The notes: generated from the letters alone by a model not told the origin. DNA of 64,000 bases from Echinicola rosea (GCF_005281475.1 NZ_CP040106.1:1679501-1743500); one strand, 5' to 3'; positions 17,581 to 26,907 are shown, counted from the stretch's first letter. Numbers and translations are program-made.

Positions 17581-17615
17581 TCATGCCATGGCTGCACGTC
17601 ATGGCATGATTTTTA
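17581..17615 (+). terminator. Intrinsic terminator after the tricorn-like gene
   Basis: TCATGCCATG (17581-17590) pairs with CATGGCATGA (17600-17609), followed by TTTTTAAG. Confidence 0.88.
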
Positions 17616-17678
17616 AGTGAGTAATTGAAGAACCTGTGAATTTTTAGTAATTTAAATGATAATACCACATCAATATTT

Positions 17679-18743
17679 ATGGTTTTACTGATCCTTTACC
17701 TGACGCTGGCGATAGGGGTGTCTTTTTTATGTTCCACGCTGGAAGCAGCATTACTAAGTATTACACCTTCGTACATTGCTACACAGCAGGAAAAGGGAAA
17801 AGCATATGCCACGCAGTTGATGCGGCTAAAAGAAAATATCAACCAGCCCTTGGCGGCTATTTTGTCCTTTAACACCATCGCACATACCGTAGGTGCTGCA
17901 GGTGTAGGGGCACAGGCGGTAGAGGTGTTTGGCCAGCAGTATTTTGGCTATATTTCTGCAGGATTGACCATTGCCATTTTGGTGTTATCTGAGATTATTC
18001 CCAAATCCATCGGCGCTAATTACTGGAAACAACTGGCGCCGTTTATTGGGGGAATCCTTAAGGTGATGATCTATGGGTTATATCCGTTGGTGAAGGTTTC
18101 GGAGTATTTGACGCAGTTTTTCAAATCCGAGGAACAGCATACCACCAGCCGTGAGGAATTGGCAGCCATGGCGACCATCGCCACCAAGGAAGGTGTCTTT
18201 AAGGAAGATGAGTCAAAGATCATCCAGAACCTGATCCGGTTTAGATCTATATTGGTGACCAATGTGATGACTCCCAGAACGGTCACGGTGGCCATGGAAG
18301 AAAATGAAACGGTAAAGGATTTTTATGCAAAGTCAGATTCGAGGAGATTTTCGAGATTTCCGATTTATAGCAAAACTATTGATGACATCACGGGTTATAT
18401 CATGAAGCATGATGTGCTGGCAGAACTTGCAGAAGACCATTTTGGCAAAAAGCTTGTGGAGCTAAAGCGCGAGATTACCATCGTATATGAACATTACCCT
18501 ATACCGTCGGTTTTGGAAACCATGCTGAACAAGCGGGAGCACATCGCCCTTGTCGTGGATAAATATGGAGGGATGTCAGGTATAGTAACCATGGAGGACA
18601 TTCTGGAAACGCTGCTGGGAATGGAGATTCAGGACGAGAGCGATGAGGAGAAGGACATGCAGGTTTTGGCACGGAGCAAATGGGAAGAAAGGGCAAAAAA
18701 AATGGGGATTATCTTCGATACTCCTGGGGAGAACATCGATTAA
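17679..18743 (+). CDS. CNNM/DUF21 and CBS-domain membrane protein (hemolysin-C/CorC-like)
   Basis: A 354-residue inner-membrane protein. The N-terminal 180 residues form a DUF21 (CNNM) domain with three or four helices and the conserved signature SFLCSTLEAALLSITPSYI. Residues 195-320 form a CBS pair, beginning NVMTPRTVTVAMEE and ending EHIALVVDKYGGMSGIVTMEDI. The C-terminal CorC_HlyC domain found in many relatives is missing, so this is the short form. CNNM proteins are linked to magnesium or other divalent-cation export, and the CBS pair probably senses nucleotides. It heads a same-strand run of membrane genes. Confidence 0.88.
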   Translation: MVLLILYLTLAIGVSFLCSTLEAALLSITPSYIATQQEKGKAYATQLMRLKENINQPLAAILSFNTIAHTVGAAGVGAQAVEVFGQQYFGYISAGLTIAILVLSEIIPKSIGANYWKQLAPFIGGILKVMIYGLYPLVKVSEYLTQFFKSEEQHTTSREELAAMATIATKEGVFKEDESKIIQNLIRFRSILVTNVMTPRTVTVAMEENETVKDFYAKSDSRRFSRFPIYSKTIDDITGYIMKHDVLAELAEDHFGKKLVELKREITIVYEHYPIPSVLETMLNKREHIALVVDKYGGMSGIVTMEDILETLLGMEIQDESDEEKDMQVLARSKWEERAKKMGIIFDTPGENID

Positions 18744-18779
18744 CCGAAATAATTTTAAAAGTACACTTAAGAGATTTTT

Positions 18780-19910
18780 ATGGAAAAGCAATATCCCAGT
18801 AGCATCATACTGGCAGCAAAACTAATCGTCCTGTTTCTGACAGTGGCCATCGCCTACTTTTTGAAAAGTGTGTTGGTTCCATTGATGTTTGCATTGGTGA
18901 TCGCTATTATGTTGTTCCCATTATGTAACTTTCTGGAGCGAATAAAACTGCCCAGGGCTGCAGCATCCATCATCTCGGTCATTGTAGCTACCTTGGTCCT
19001 TTCTGGCTTGCTGTATTTTATTGTTCACCAAGTTATCGTTATTGGTAAGGACGGACAGGATATTGCCAATAATTTTGGTGACATTTATGATAAAATCCAA
19101 AGTTGGTTGGAGTCAACCTTTGGGCTTCAGCCGGGAGAGCTTATCCAACGGATTCGCAAAGAGGGGCAAGAGTCCCTTTCTGGAGTTGGGAAATACCTGA
19201 CATCTGTTTTCAGTTCAGCTGGAGGAACCCTGGCCAATGGTGTTTTGGTGCCACTTTATACGTTCTTTTTCTTGTATTACAGGGATTTTTTCAAAGATTT
19301 TCTGATACAGGCTATCAAAGGTGCTTCTGCAAGCAAGGTGATGAATACGATCAATAAAATCTATCATGTCATCCAAAGTTACTTGTTGGGGTTAGTGATG
19401 GTCATGGGCATCATTGCGGTGCTCAATACAGTGGGGCTGTTGGTGATGGGGCTTGAATACGCCTGGTTTTTTGGGACCTTGGCGGCGATCTTGATCTTGA
19501 TTCCGTACATTGGGGTGGCGATCGGTTCGTTGGTTCCGGCATTATTTGCCTTGGCCACAATGGATAGCCCTTGGTATGCACTGGGCGTCATTGGTTGGTT
19601 TCAGGTGGTACAGTTTCTGGAAGGGAATTTCATCACGCCAAATATCGTAGGGGGAAAGGTCAGCTTGAACCCATTGGTAGCGATTATATCGTTGTTGTTG
19701 GGAGGAATGCTATTTGGCCTGGGAGGCTTGATCCTTGCCATTCCAATGGTGGCCGTGATGAAGATTATCTTTGAAATGACCGATGCCACGAAGCCTTTTA
19801 GTTTCCTGATTGGAGAGCCTGCAAATGATCATTTGAAGAGAGGTTCCTATGGCAAGTTGCTCGACAAGCATCACCTTAACGAAGAAGAAGACGATTCATC
19901 TTCTATTTAA
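18780..19910 (+). CDS. AI-2E family transporter
   Basis: A 376-residue membrane protein of the AI-2E/YdiK/PerM family, with about eight helices. A central loop region (about residues 85-150) holds IQSWLESTFGLQPGELIQRI. The family signature ILILIPYIGVAIGSLVPALFA and the C-terminal segment FLEGNFITPNIVGGKVSLNP are clear. Characterised relatives export autoinducer-2 or act as sodium/proton antiporters. Given the ion-transport neighbours, an ion function is at least as likely here. It is 36 nt after the CNNM gene and 25 nt before the YqaE gene. Confidence 0.9.
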   Translation: MEKQYPSSIILAAKLIVLFLTVAIAYFLKSVLVPLMFALVIAIMLFPLCNFLERIKLPRAAASIISVIVATLVLSGLLYFIVHQVIVIGKDGQDIANNFGDIYDKIQSWLESTFGLQPGELIQRIRKEGQESLSGVGKYLTSVFSSAGGTLANGVLVPLYTFFFLYYRDFFKDFLIQAIKGASASKVMNTINKIYHVIQSYLLGLVMVMGIIAVLNTVGLLVMGLEYAWFFGTLAAILILIPYIGVAIGSLVPALFALATMDSPWYALGVIGWFQVVQFLEGNFITPNIVGGKVSLNPLVAIISLLLGGMLFGLGGLILAIPMVAVMKIIFEMTDATKPFSFLIGEPANDHLKRGSYGKLLDKHHLNEEEDDSSSI

Positions 19911-19935
19911 CGAAAGACAATATAACAAGAACATC

Positions 19936-20106
19936 ATGACAAATCTTATTCGCATTATATTGGCAGTGATATTACCTCCTTTAGGGGTTTTTTTTACCGT
20001 GGGATTGGGCAAATCCTTTTGGATCAATATCCTGCTGACGCTTTTAGGGTTTATCCCTGGGATAATCCATGCCGTATGGATCATTGCCAAGCAGAGTGAA
20101 CAATAA
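19936..20106 (+). CDS. YqaE/Pmp3 family small membrane protein
   Basis: A 56-residue protein with two membrane helices and the family pattern IILAVILPPLGVFFTVG and LTLLGFIPGIIHAVWII. Pmp3/YqaE proteins are induced by salt or cold stress and influence membrane potential and cation balance. It lies between the AI-2E transporter and a voltage-gated channel, in keeping with a role in ion homeostasis. The ATG at 19936 is chosen because the hydrophobic segment follows directly. Confidence 0.88.
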   Translation: MTNLIRIILAVILPPLGVFFTVGLGKSFWINILLTLLGFIPGIIHAVWIIAKQSEQ

Positions 20107-20139
20107 GGATAGGGAAAGTGTAAAGTAGATGGCTTGACC

Positions 20140-20943
20140 ATGAAATTGACAAGGAAAAGGCTTGCCCATATCGTTTTTGAGTCTGACGATGCTGCTTCGA
20201 AGCGCTTTGATGTGGTGCTTTTGGTTGCGATTTTAGGCAGTGTGACGATTGCAATTTTAGATTCTGTTCAAGCACTGCACAATGCATATGGGACGGTATT
20301 TTATCTCCTAGAGTGGAGTTTTACGGTGCTTTTTACTATCGAATATCTGCTGCGGGTATGGCTGAGCAGACGTACTGCAGGCTATGTTTTTAGCTTTTAC
20401 GGAATAGTGGATTTACTGGCGATCTTGCCCACTTACCTTAGCTTGGTCGTGGCCAATAGCCATTTTTTGGCAGTGGTCAGGGCCTTACGGTTTTTGAGAG
20501 TGCTCAGGGTGCTTAAGCTAGGGCGTTACTTGCGGGAGGCACAGGTACTGACGGATGCGTTGTACAACAGCCGTTTGAAAATCCAGGTTTTCTTAGGATC
20601 TGTCGTTACCATTGTTTTGGTAATGGGTACCGTCATGTTTTTTATCGAAGGGCCGGAGAGTGGATTTACCAGCATCCCCACAGCGATGTACTGGGCCATT
20701 GTCACCTTGACCACGGTAGGCTATGGCGATATCTCTCCTGCCACACCCTTGGGACAATTGATGGCCTCGCTGATCATGCTGCTGGGCTATGCGATCATTG
20801 CGGTTCCGACAGGAATAGTCACTTCGGAGATATCGGCTTCTGCAAAGCGGGAAAAGCAAGGCGATCGGGCCTGCCATACCTGCCATGCCATGGGGCATGA
20901 TAAAGATGCCTATCACTGTAAATACTGTGGTACAAGGCTCTAA
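20140..20943 (+). CDS. Voltage-gated potassium channel with C-terminal zinc-ribbon-like tail
   Basis: A 267-residue six-helix channel subunit. The S4 voltage sensor has regularly spaced arginines (RALRFLRVLRVLKLGR), and the pore loop contains the potassium selectivity filter TVGYGD at residues 192-197. S6 follows (LIMLLGYAIIAVPTGIV). The last 25 residues hold two CxxC/CxxxxC-type pairs (CHTCHAMG and CKYCG), a likely small zinc-binding tail often seen in bacterial Kv channels. ATG at 20140 is preferred over the TTG two codons earlier. Four subunits should form a potassium-selective pore. Its neighbours TrkH and TrkA make a potassium module. Confidence 0.92.
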   Translation: MKLTRKRLAHIVFESDDAASKRFDVVLLVAILGSVTIAILDSVQALHNAYGTVFYLLEWSFTVLFTIEYLLRVWLSRRTAGYVFSFYGIVDLLAILPTYLSLVVANSHFLAVVRALRFLRVLRVLKLGRYLREAQVLTDALYNSRLKIQVFLGSVVTIVLVMGTVMFFIEGPESGFTSIPTAMYWAIVTLTTVGYGDISPATPLGQLMASLIMLLGYAIIAVPTGIVTSEISASAKREKQGDRACHTCHAMGHDKDAYHCKYCGTRL

Positions 20944-21016
20944 TGCTAAATAAACCCTAAATTGTTATTCGTTTTATATCAAGTTGGCCTAACTTTACCG
21001 CATTTAATGGATAGGT

Positions 21017-22798
21017 ATGTATGTAGATAAAAAGCTCATCAAACAAATCATCGAAAAAGTCATCTTGGTGCTTAGTTTTGCGGGGTTTGCCTTGGTGATA
21101 TATGAAGAAGGCTTCAAAAAACCCTTCTTGACAGCGACAGATTCCCATATGGTGCTCAAGCTAATGCTGTCATTGATTTGGGCTGGTTATATTGCCCTGT
21201 ACTTTTTGGTCAAGGCCAAAACGGGAGCCTTTACCAAAAAACGAATATCAGAACTGATCGCAATCCTGATCATCAGTGGGATATTGATGTTTATTTTTAC
21301 GGATTATTCTATCCCGGGGCTTGACGTGGTCACCCAAGCGACGACCGACCGTTTCTTGGTGGATTTATTGGTGGCCGGGGTGTTTTTGATTGAGCTTTCA
21401 AAAATAAGCTTGGGTGTCAATGAATTACAGCTGAATCCCCCATTGATATTTATCCTGAGCTTTTTGGTGTTGATCCTTATTGGGACAGTTCTGTTAATGT
21501 TGCCCAATTCGGCTCATAAGCCCATCCATTTAATAGATGCCCTTTTTACTTCTACAAGTGCAGTATGTGTTACGGGGCTTATTGTGTTGGATACAGCCAA
21601 GGATTTTACGCTCTTCGGACAAATGATCATTATGCTCCTGTTTCAGTTGGGTGGTTTGGGAATGATGACTTTTACCAGTTTTTTTGGTTTTTTTTTCCGG
21701 GGAAGCTTCAGTATCCAGAACCAGCTTTTCCTAAAAGACTTTATAAATGAGGAGGACTTTGGCCAGATCTTCAGCACATTGCTGAAGATAATACTATTTA
21801 CTTTTTTAGTAGAGGGAATAGCGGCCATCTTGATCTTTTTCTCATTGGAAAGTGAGCTTTTTGGAGGAGTGGGGGAAATGCTATTCTTCAGCATCTTTCA
21901 CAGTATTTCCGGTTTCTGTAATGCAGGGTTTAGCATTCTCAGCGATGGCCTTTACGAGCAAGGGTTCCGAGACAATTATAATATGCAGCTGATCATAGCC
22001 TTTTCCATTATTTTGGGAGGGATAGGTTTTCCCGTGGTGCTCAGCTATTATGGGTATTTGAAGCATTTTATCCGGGGGATGTATAGAAAGTTTGTTTACA
22101 GGGAAAGCTACCGGCATTTGCCCCGAGTGGTGAATATCGGGACCAGATTGATCGTGATCACGACGGGGATATTGATACTGGTGGGTTTTGCTTCTTACTG
22201 GATGCTGGAATATGACCATACCTTGGCAGGGCGGGACAGCTATGGGAAAATGGTGACTGCCTTTTTTGGAGCGGTGACGCCACGTACAGCTGGATTTAAT
22301 ACCGTGGACATGACGGCACTTTCTGTACCTACCGTGCTGATATATTTGCTGCTGATGTGGATAGGAGCTTCTCCGGGTTCCACTGGAGGTGGTTTGAAGA
22401 CCAGTACCTTTGCGGTGGCCATCCTGAGTTCTTTTAGCATTGCCAAAGGGAAAGATCGGGTGGAGGTGTTTAGAAGGGAAATATCAAGTAGCACCTTGAG
22501 AAAGGCTTTTGCAGTGACATTTCTTTCTTTTATGGTCATCGGGTCCGCCGTTTTTGCCTTGATGCTATTTGATCGTGACCTACCGTTGTTGAGTGTGGTT
22601 TTTGAGGCATTTTCTGCCTTTTCCACTGTAGGGCTAAGCTTAGGGATTACCGGGAGCTTGAGCTTTGGAAGCAAGATGGTATTGATACTGGCCATGTTTA
22701 TTGGTCGGGTGGGGATACTGACGTTGTTGATTGCGGTGAGCAAGGGAGTGAAAAACCTGAGCTACCGTTACCCAGAAGAAAGTGTCTTTATTACCTGA
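21017..22798 (+). CDS. trkH: TrkH-family potassium uptake protein
   Basis: A 593-residue membrane protein of the TrkH/KtrB superfamily. Four pore-like repeats are recognisable, each with a glycine-containing filter: around TSTSAVCVTGLIVLDT, SISGFCNAGFSI, VTPRTAGFNTVDM and SAFSTVGLSLG. An extra N-terminal region of about 130 residues with four helices precedes the core, which makes it longer than E. coli TrkH. It mediates potassium entry gated by a TrkA/KtrA partner, encoded next. It lies 73 nt after the channel gene. Confidence 0.93.
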   Translation: MYVDKKLIKQIIEKVILVLSFAGFALVIYEEGFKKPFLTATDSHMVLKLMLSLIWAGYIALYFLVKAKTGAFTKKRISELIAILIISGILMFIFTDYSIPGLDVVTQATTDRFLVDLLVAGVFLIELSKISLGVNELQLNPPLIFILSFLVLILIGTVLLMLPNSAHKPIHLIDALFTSTSAVCVTGLIVLDTAKDFTLFGQMIIMLLFQLGGLGMMTFTSFFGFFFRGSFSIQNQLFLKDFINEEDFGQIFSTLLKIILFTFLVEGIAAILIFFSLESELFGGVGEMLFFSIFHSISGFCNAGFSILSDGLYEQGFRDNYNMQLIIAFSIILGGIGFPVVLSYYGYLKHFIRGMYRKFVYRESYRHLPRVVNIGTRLIVITTGILILVGFASYWMLEYDHTLAGRDSYGKMVTAFFGAVTPRTAGFNTVDMTALSVPTVLIYLLLMWIGASPGSTGGGLKTSTFAVAILSSFSIAKGKDRVEVFRREISSSTLRKAFAVTFLSFMVIGSAVFALMLFDRDLPLLSVVFEAFSAFSTVGLSLGITGSLSFGSKMVLILAMFIGRVGILTLLIAVSKGVKNLSYRYPEESVFIT

Positions 22799-22921
22799 GA
22801 TCGAGATACGTATATTAGCGAGCAGTAAATGGTAAGAAATGGGGTTTATAGTGCTTAATATAGGGGATTTTGGAGTGTTGGTCGTATGACAGAACAACCA
22901 GTAACTTAATAAACTAACGAT

Positions 22922-23614
22922 ATGAAATTTATCATAGTAGGGATGGGCAATTTTGGGGCTTATTTGGCTGCCCGATTGACCGATAAAGGCCATGAAGTCA
23001 TTGGTGTGGACAGTGATATGTCGAAAATCGAAGGGGTCAAGGAAAAGGTGACCCATACCATCTGCATGAATGCGACCGATAAACAAGCTGTCAAAAACTT
23101 GCCTATCAAGGATACCGATGTCGTGCTCATCGCCATTGGCGAAGATATGGGCGCTTCCATTATGGCCACGGCCGTTTTTAAGGAACTACAGGCCAAAAGG
23201 ATCATCAGCCGGGCGATTACCAATACCCACGAGACGGTCATCAAGGCCATCGGTATCGATGAAATCATCCACCCCGAGGAAGAAACGGCCGAGCGATTGG
23301 CCAAAAAGTTGGAGATGAAAGGCGTAATCGACAGTTTTGATATTTCTGACGGGTACAACATCGTAGAGGTGAATGCACCGAAAGATTTTGTCGGCAAGAC
23401 CATAGGGGAAACCGACATAAGAAACAGTTTTAATGTCAATATCCTGACGATTATCAAAGTACGGAACCGTCCCAATCTCTTTGGCAATATGCAAGAAAGG
23501 CAAAAGGTATTGGGCGTGGTCAGTGGAAACACTATTATAGAGGAAAATGATATCCTTGTACTTTTTGGAGATTTTAAAGATATCCAAAAGATTTTGGACC
23601 TGAATGAGGAGTAA
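22922..23614 (+). CDS. trkA: TrkA/KtrA-type potassium-uptake regulatory subunit
   Basis: A 230-residue cytoplasmic protein with one RCK_N domain (Rossmann motif GMGNFGAYLAARL with ribose-binding Asp in VIGVDSDMSKIEG) and one RCK_C domain (residues 145-225, NIVEVNAPKDFVGKTIGE). This single N/C architecture is that of KtrA, not the doubled TrkA of E. coli. It binds nucleotides and opens the TrkH pore. It ends the potassium module and is followed by a hairpin terminator. Confidence 0.92.
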   Translation: MKFIIVGMGNFGAYLAARLTDKGHEVIGVDSDMSKIEGVKEKVTHTICMNATDKQAVKNLPIKDTDVVLIAIGEDMGASIMATAVFKELQAKRIISRAITNTHETVIKAIGIDEIIHPEEETAERLAKKLEMKGVIDSFDISDGYNIVEVNAPKDFVGKTIGETDIRNSFNVNILTIIKVRNRPNLFGNMQERQKVLGVVSGNTIIEENDILVLFGDFKDIQKILDLNEE

Positions 23615-23664
23615 TAGGGATACTTGGTAAGGTGTGCGGGGGAAATAGAAGGTTGAAAAAGTGC

Positions 23665-23724
23665 GAGGCTATTTCGCAGATCGGTGTCATTACAGCTTGA
23701 TTTGCGAAGCAGCCTCTTTTTTGA
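23665..23724. terminator. Bidirectional hairpin between trkA and lutC
   Basis: GAGGCTATTTCGCA (23665-23678) pairs with TGCGAAGCAGCCTC (about 23703-23717) with small bulges, followed by TTTTTT on the plus strand. On the minus strand the run is weaker. It serves the convergent trkA and lutC genes. Confidence 0.75.
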
Positions 23725-23737
23725 TAGCTTCTGGCAG

Positions 23738-24319
23738 TTACTTTTTTACCAAAAACACCGTCAAGCTTCTCGGGCCATGGGCACCGATGACAAGGGATTG
23801 TTCGATATCCGCCGTTTTTGAGGGGCCGGCAATGAAGACACCGTAACCACCATCGGCTACATTGACCTTTTCATAGGCCTGATGCATGTTGGTAAGCAAT
23901 GTTTCTTCGCGAATGACAATGATCAGGTGCTGGGCGATAAAGGGAAGTACACGGTGGACGACATTGTTTTCGGGCATCCAAATGGCACCATTTTCGGATA
24001 CGCCAAGCTCTCCATTCAAAATGGCAAGTTCGACATGCTCCAAGTCGTGCGGATTGGAAATTTTGCTTACATCTACATTTCCATTTACCTCATCCACCAA
24101 GGAGGCGATGAGCTGGTCGTTTGTGTAATTTTCCTTTACGAAAGCATCCAGTTCTTCCAAAGTATCCACTACTTGTAACTTACCACCATTGCCGGTAAGA
24201 CCCTTTTCGTAGCGCTCAATGAGGTTGGTTTCATCGGAAAACTTGAGCAAATCCGGTAAGGGGCTTGCGGCGGGTTTGTTCTTTTTGATGGCTCCTAATA
24301 TGGCTTCCTTGCTGGTCAT
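23738..24319 (-). CDS. lutC: Lactate utilization protein C (LUD domain)
   Basis: A 193-residue protein of the LutC/YkgG family, part of the three-subunit L-lactate oxidase system LutABC. It shows the LUD-domain features GAIWMPENNVVHRVLPFIAQHLIIV and GYGVFIAGPSKTADIEQSLVIGAHGP. The start is set at 24319 because its ATG overlaps the TGA of lutB by 4 nt (ATGA), a classic coupling. An in-frame ATG at 24343 is possible. It is the last gene of lutA-lutB-lutC. Confidence 0.92.
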   Translation of the reverse strand: MTSKEAILGAIKKNKPAASPLPDLLKFSDETNLIERYEKGLTGNGGKLQVVDTLEELDAFVKENYTNDQLIASLVDEVNGNVDVSKISNPHDLEHVELAILNGELGVSENGAIWMPENNVVHRVLPFIAQHLIIVIREETLLTNMHQAYEKVNVADGGYGVFIAGPSKTADIEQSLVIGAHGPRSLTVFLVKK

Positions 24320-25689
24320 TGTTTTCTGTTTTTTTTGTACCATTCCTTAAAACTCTCCTTGGGAACCTCGGGTAGGTCCCGGTGTCTTCCCCAAACATTG
24401 ATGCTGCTGTAAACCAAGCTTTTAGGGGTGATCTTCAGGGCGGTTCTTGCTACTTTCCCGGCCAGATCATATAGTACAGGTTTGCCAAAGGTCATTCCGG
24501 CCACTTTCATGGACAACTTTTTGCTTCGGTCCATGTCTGTGTTCTCAGCAATTACCTGACGCCATTTGTACAGTTGTTCGTGGATATTGATCTTCACCGG
24601 GCACACGTCTGAGCAGGAGCCACAAAGTGTCGAGGCAAATGGCAGTGAGCTGTATTTCTTGAGGTCCCTCCCAGGAGACAAGATCGATCCTATCGGCCCG
24701 GGCACAGTGTAGTTGTAGCTATGTCCTCCACTTCGTCTATAAATAGGGCAAGTATTCATACATGCGCCACAGCGGATACATTTCAGGGAGTTTTTAAAGT
24801 CCTCGCGACCAAGTTGGTCTGTTCTGCCATTGTCCACAAGGATGATGTACAGCTTTTTGCCTTCAGCAGGTCGGTGAAAGTGGGAGCTGTAATTGGTGAT
24901 GCTCTGTCCTGTAGCACTCCGTGCCAAAAGCCGAAGGAATACCCCTAGGTCAGCGGCACGTGGGATGAGCTTTTCGATCCCCATACATGCGATATGGACA
25001 TCAGCCAAGTGTGTTCCCATATCTGCATTGCCCTCATTTGTGCAGACCACAAAGCCTCCCGTCTCCGCAATGCCGAAGTTGACCCCGGTAATGGCGGCAT
25101 TGGCCTGTACAAACTTTTTGCGGAGGTGTTGCCTCGCTGCTTCGGTCAGGTAGTTGGGGTCACTGGCACCTGCTTTGGTACCAATATGATTGTGGAAAAT
25201 ATCGCCAATGTCCTGTTTTTTGAGGTGGATGGCAGGTAAAACGATATGGCTTGGGGTCTGTTTGGCAAATTGGATGATGCGTTCGCCCAAGTCGGTGTCG
25301 ACGACATCATAACCTTTCTTTTCTAAGTAATGGTTGAGTCCACATTCCTCGGTAAGGATGGATTTACTTTTGACAATATTTTTAACCTTGTTCTCTTGGA
25401 GGATGCGATAAACATGTTGGTTGTGCTCTTTGCCATCTTTGGCCCAGAGTACTTCGACACCATTGGCTTTCGCATTGGCCTCAAACTGTTCTAATAGCTC
25501 ATCTATATGTGAAAGCACATAGTCTTTGGTGGCGGATGCCGTATCCCGTAAGGTCTCCCACTCAGGAATTCCCTGGGCAGAGCGGTCCCTGTTTGAGCGT
25601 ACATGCCAGAGGGTGTCGTCGTGCCAATGTGTTCTGGCGTCATCTTTTATGAATTCTGCCGCTTCTTCGGCGTGGGTCTTTAATTTCAT
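24316..25689 (-). CDS. lutB: Lactate utilization iron-sulfur protein B
   Basis: A 457-residue subunit of the LutABC lactate oxidation complex. The first 280 residues are a LUD domain (TGVNFGIAETGGFVVCTNEGN). Two 4Fe-4S ferredoxin motifs follow: CIRCGACMNTC at 304-314 and CGSCSDVCP at 356-364, each with a further cysteine. The C-terminal part is the DUF3390-like extension seen in LutB. Electrons from L-lactate pass through this protein. It is 144 nt downstream of lutA and translationally coupled to lutC. Confidence 0.93.
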   Translation of the reverse strand: MKLKTHAEEAAEFIKDDARTHWHDDTLWHVRSNRDRSAQGIPEWETLRDTASATKDYVLSHIDELLEQFEANAKANGVEVLWAKDGKEHNQHVYRILQENKVKNIVKSKSILTEECGLNHYLEKKGYDVVDTDLGERIIQFAKQTPSHIVLPAIHLKKQDIGDIFHNHIGTKAGASDPNYLTEAARQHLRKKFVQANAAITGVNFGIAETGGFVVCTNEGNADMGTHLADVHIACMGIEKLIPRAADLGVFLRLLARSATGQSITNYSSHFHRPAEGKKLYIILVDNGRTDQLGREDFKNSLKCIRCGACMNTCPIYRRSGGHSYNYTVPGPIGSILSPGRDLKKYSSLPFASTLCGSCSDVCPVKINIHEQLYKWRQVIAENTDMDRSKKLSMKVAGMTFGKPVLYDLAGKVARTALKITPKSLVYSSINVWGRHRDLPEVPKESFKEWYKKNRKQ

Positions 25690-25751
25690 GTTTCCATTAA
25701 ATTATGCTGTTACCTCTGATGCGGGACTATCAAAGGCTGGTTTTCGTACGT

Positions 25752-25799
25752 TGAGCTGCGAGCTCACTATTGATCGTGCCAGGGCATAGCCCTAGGCAC
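25752..25799 (-). promoter_or_regulatory. Two hairpins in the lutA-lutB intercistronic gap
   Basis: TGAGCT-GCG-AGCTCA at 25752-25766, and GTGCC-AGGGC-ATA-GCCCT-A-GGCAC at 25776-25799. Neither is followed by a T run on the minus strand, so processing or differential stability of the lutA and lutBC parts of the message is more likely than termination. Confidence 0.45.
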
Positions 25800-25833
25800 A
25801 ACGGGTTATCTCCATGATCTCACTTCTTGAGAC

Positions 25834-26574
25834 TCAAATCTCAGTACTTCCTACTACTTCATTTCCATTCAGGATCTCGGCAATGTGCATTACTTTGATG
25901 GGGCTTTTTTGGCGTTTGAGCAGGCCTTGCATATGCATGAGGCAGGACATGTCCGCACCAGTAAGGACTTCTACACCATTGCGCTGATGATCTGCAATGC
26001 GGTCCTTTCCCATGGTGACAGAAATGGCTTCCTCGGCGATCGCAAATGTTCCTCCAAAGCCACAGCATTCATCCTTGCGGTCCAGTTCGACCATTTGGAT
26101 GTTGCTCACCATGTTCAATAAGGAAAGGGGTTTGTTGAATTCTGGATCCATTCGTTCAGAGCATTTGGCCAACCGAAGCCCACGAAGCCCATGGCAGCTG
26201 GAGTGGAAGCCTACTCTGTAGGGGAAACTTGCATGCACTTGATCCACTTTCAGAATGTCCGTAAGAAATTCGCAGAGCTCAAAGATTTTGGGCGACCCTT
26301 CGGTTTTGGGAAGGACATGGTCCTTGACGTGAAGGGTGCAGCTTCCCGATGGTGCCACGATGTATTCGAATTCACCAAAGTTTTTCATGAATAGATCAGC
26401 GGAATCTTTCCCATAGCTTTCATAGCCGGAATTGGCCATTGGCTGGCCACAGCAGGTCTGAGAAAGGGGATAGATGACATCTACGCCATATTTTTCCAGA
26501 AGCTCCAAGGTTGCTTGTGCCGCTCCGGGATAAAACTGATCTACATAACAAGGTATAAAGAGTCCTACTCGCAT
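25834..26574 (-). CDS. lutA: Lactate utilization protein A (CCG-domain protein)
   Basis: A 246-residue protein with two cysteine-rich CCG domains: QTCCGQPMANSGY near residue 43 and ECCGFGGTFA near residue 190, with paired cysteines upstream, as in LutA/LldE and heterodisulfide-reductase subunit B. The start at 26574 (MRVGLFIPCYVDQF) matches the family N-terminus. In-frame ATGs at 26586 and 26706 are less likely. It is the first gene of the lut operon, divergent from the GH31-rhamnose genes. Confidence 0.93.
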   Translation of the reverse strand: MRVGLFIPCYVDQFYPGAAQATLELLEKYGVDVIYPLSQTCCGQPMANSGYESYGKDSADLFMKNFGEFEYIVAPSGSCTLHVKDHVLPKTEGSPKIFELCEFLTDILKVDQVHASFPYRVGFHSSCHGLRGLRLAKCSERMDPEFNKPLSLLNMVSNIQMVELDRKDECCGFGGTFAIAEEAISVTMGKDRIADHQRNGVEVLTGADMSCLMHMQGLLKRQKSPIKVMHIAEILNGNEVVGSTEI

Positions 26575-26907
26575 AGTTTTATTCATTCGATTTCCCAATA
26601 TAAGTTTGGCAGGGCGAAGGTTCATCCTGCACCATACTGTTTTGGTTGCTGAATACGCAGGGAAAGTTAGGTACAAGTACCTACTTCTTCTCAAGAGGGG
26701 AAGCATGTCCAGTCATGTCCATGCCGTTGTGTTCGTCTTGAAATATTTATAAACAGGTACTATACTCCCATCTGATTTATGGACAGGTAAGTAAAGTACA
26801 CCATTGGATAAGAAATGCATTATATTTCCCTCGGAAGGTGAAACCCCGCTTTCCAATCTGAAAATAAAGTTACCGTAAATAAACCTATAAAATCAATTAA
26901 CAGCTAC
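26575..26907. promoter_or_regulatory. Divergent control region between lutA and the GH31 gene
   Basis: 333 nt without a gene. A clear palindrome, TAGGTAC-AA-GTACCTA, lies at 26668-26683, about 95 nt upstream of lutA, and a half-site-like AGGTACTATA occurs near 26755. This is a plausible operator for a regulator that could control both directions. No regulator gene is adjacent, and none is encoded in the surrounding lut-rha block. Confidence 0.4.
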
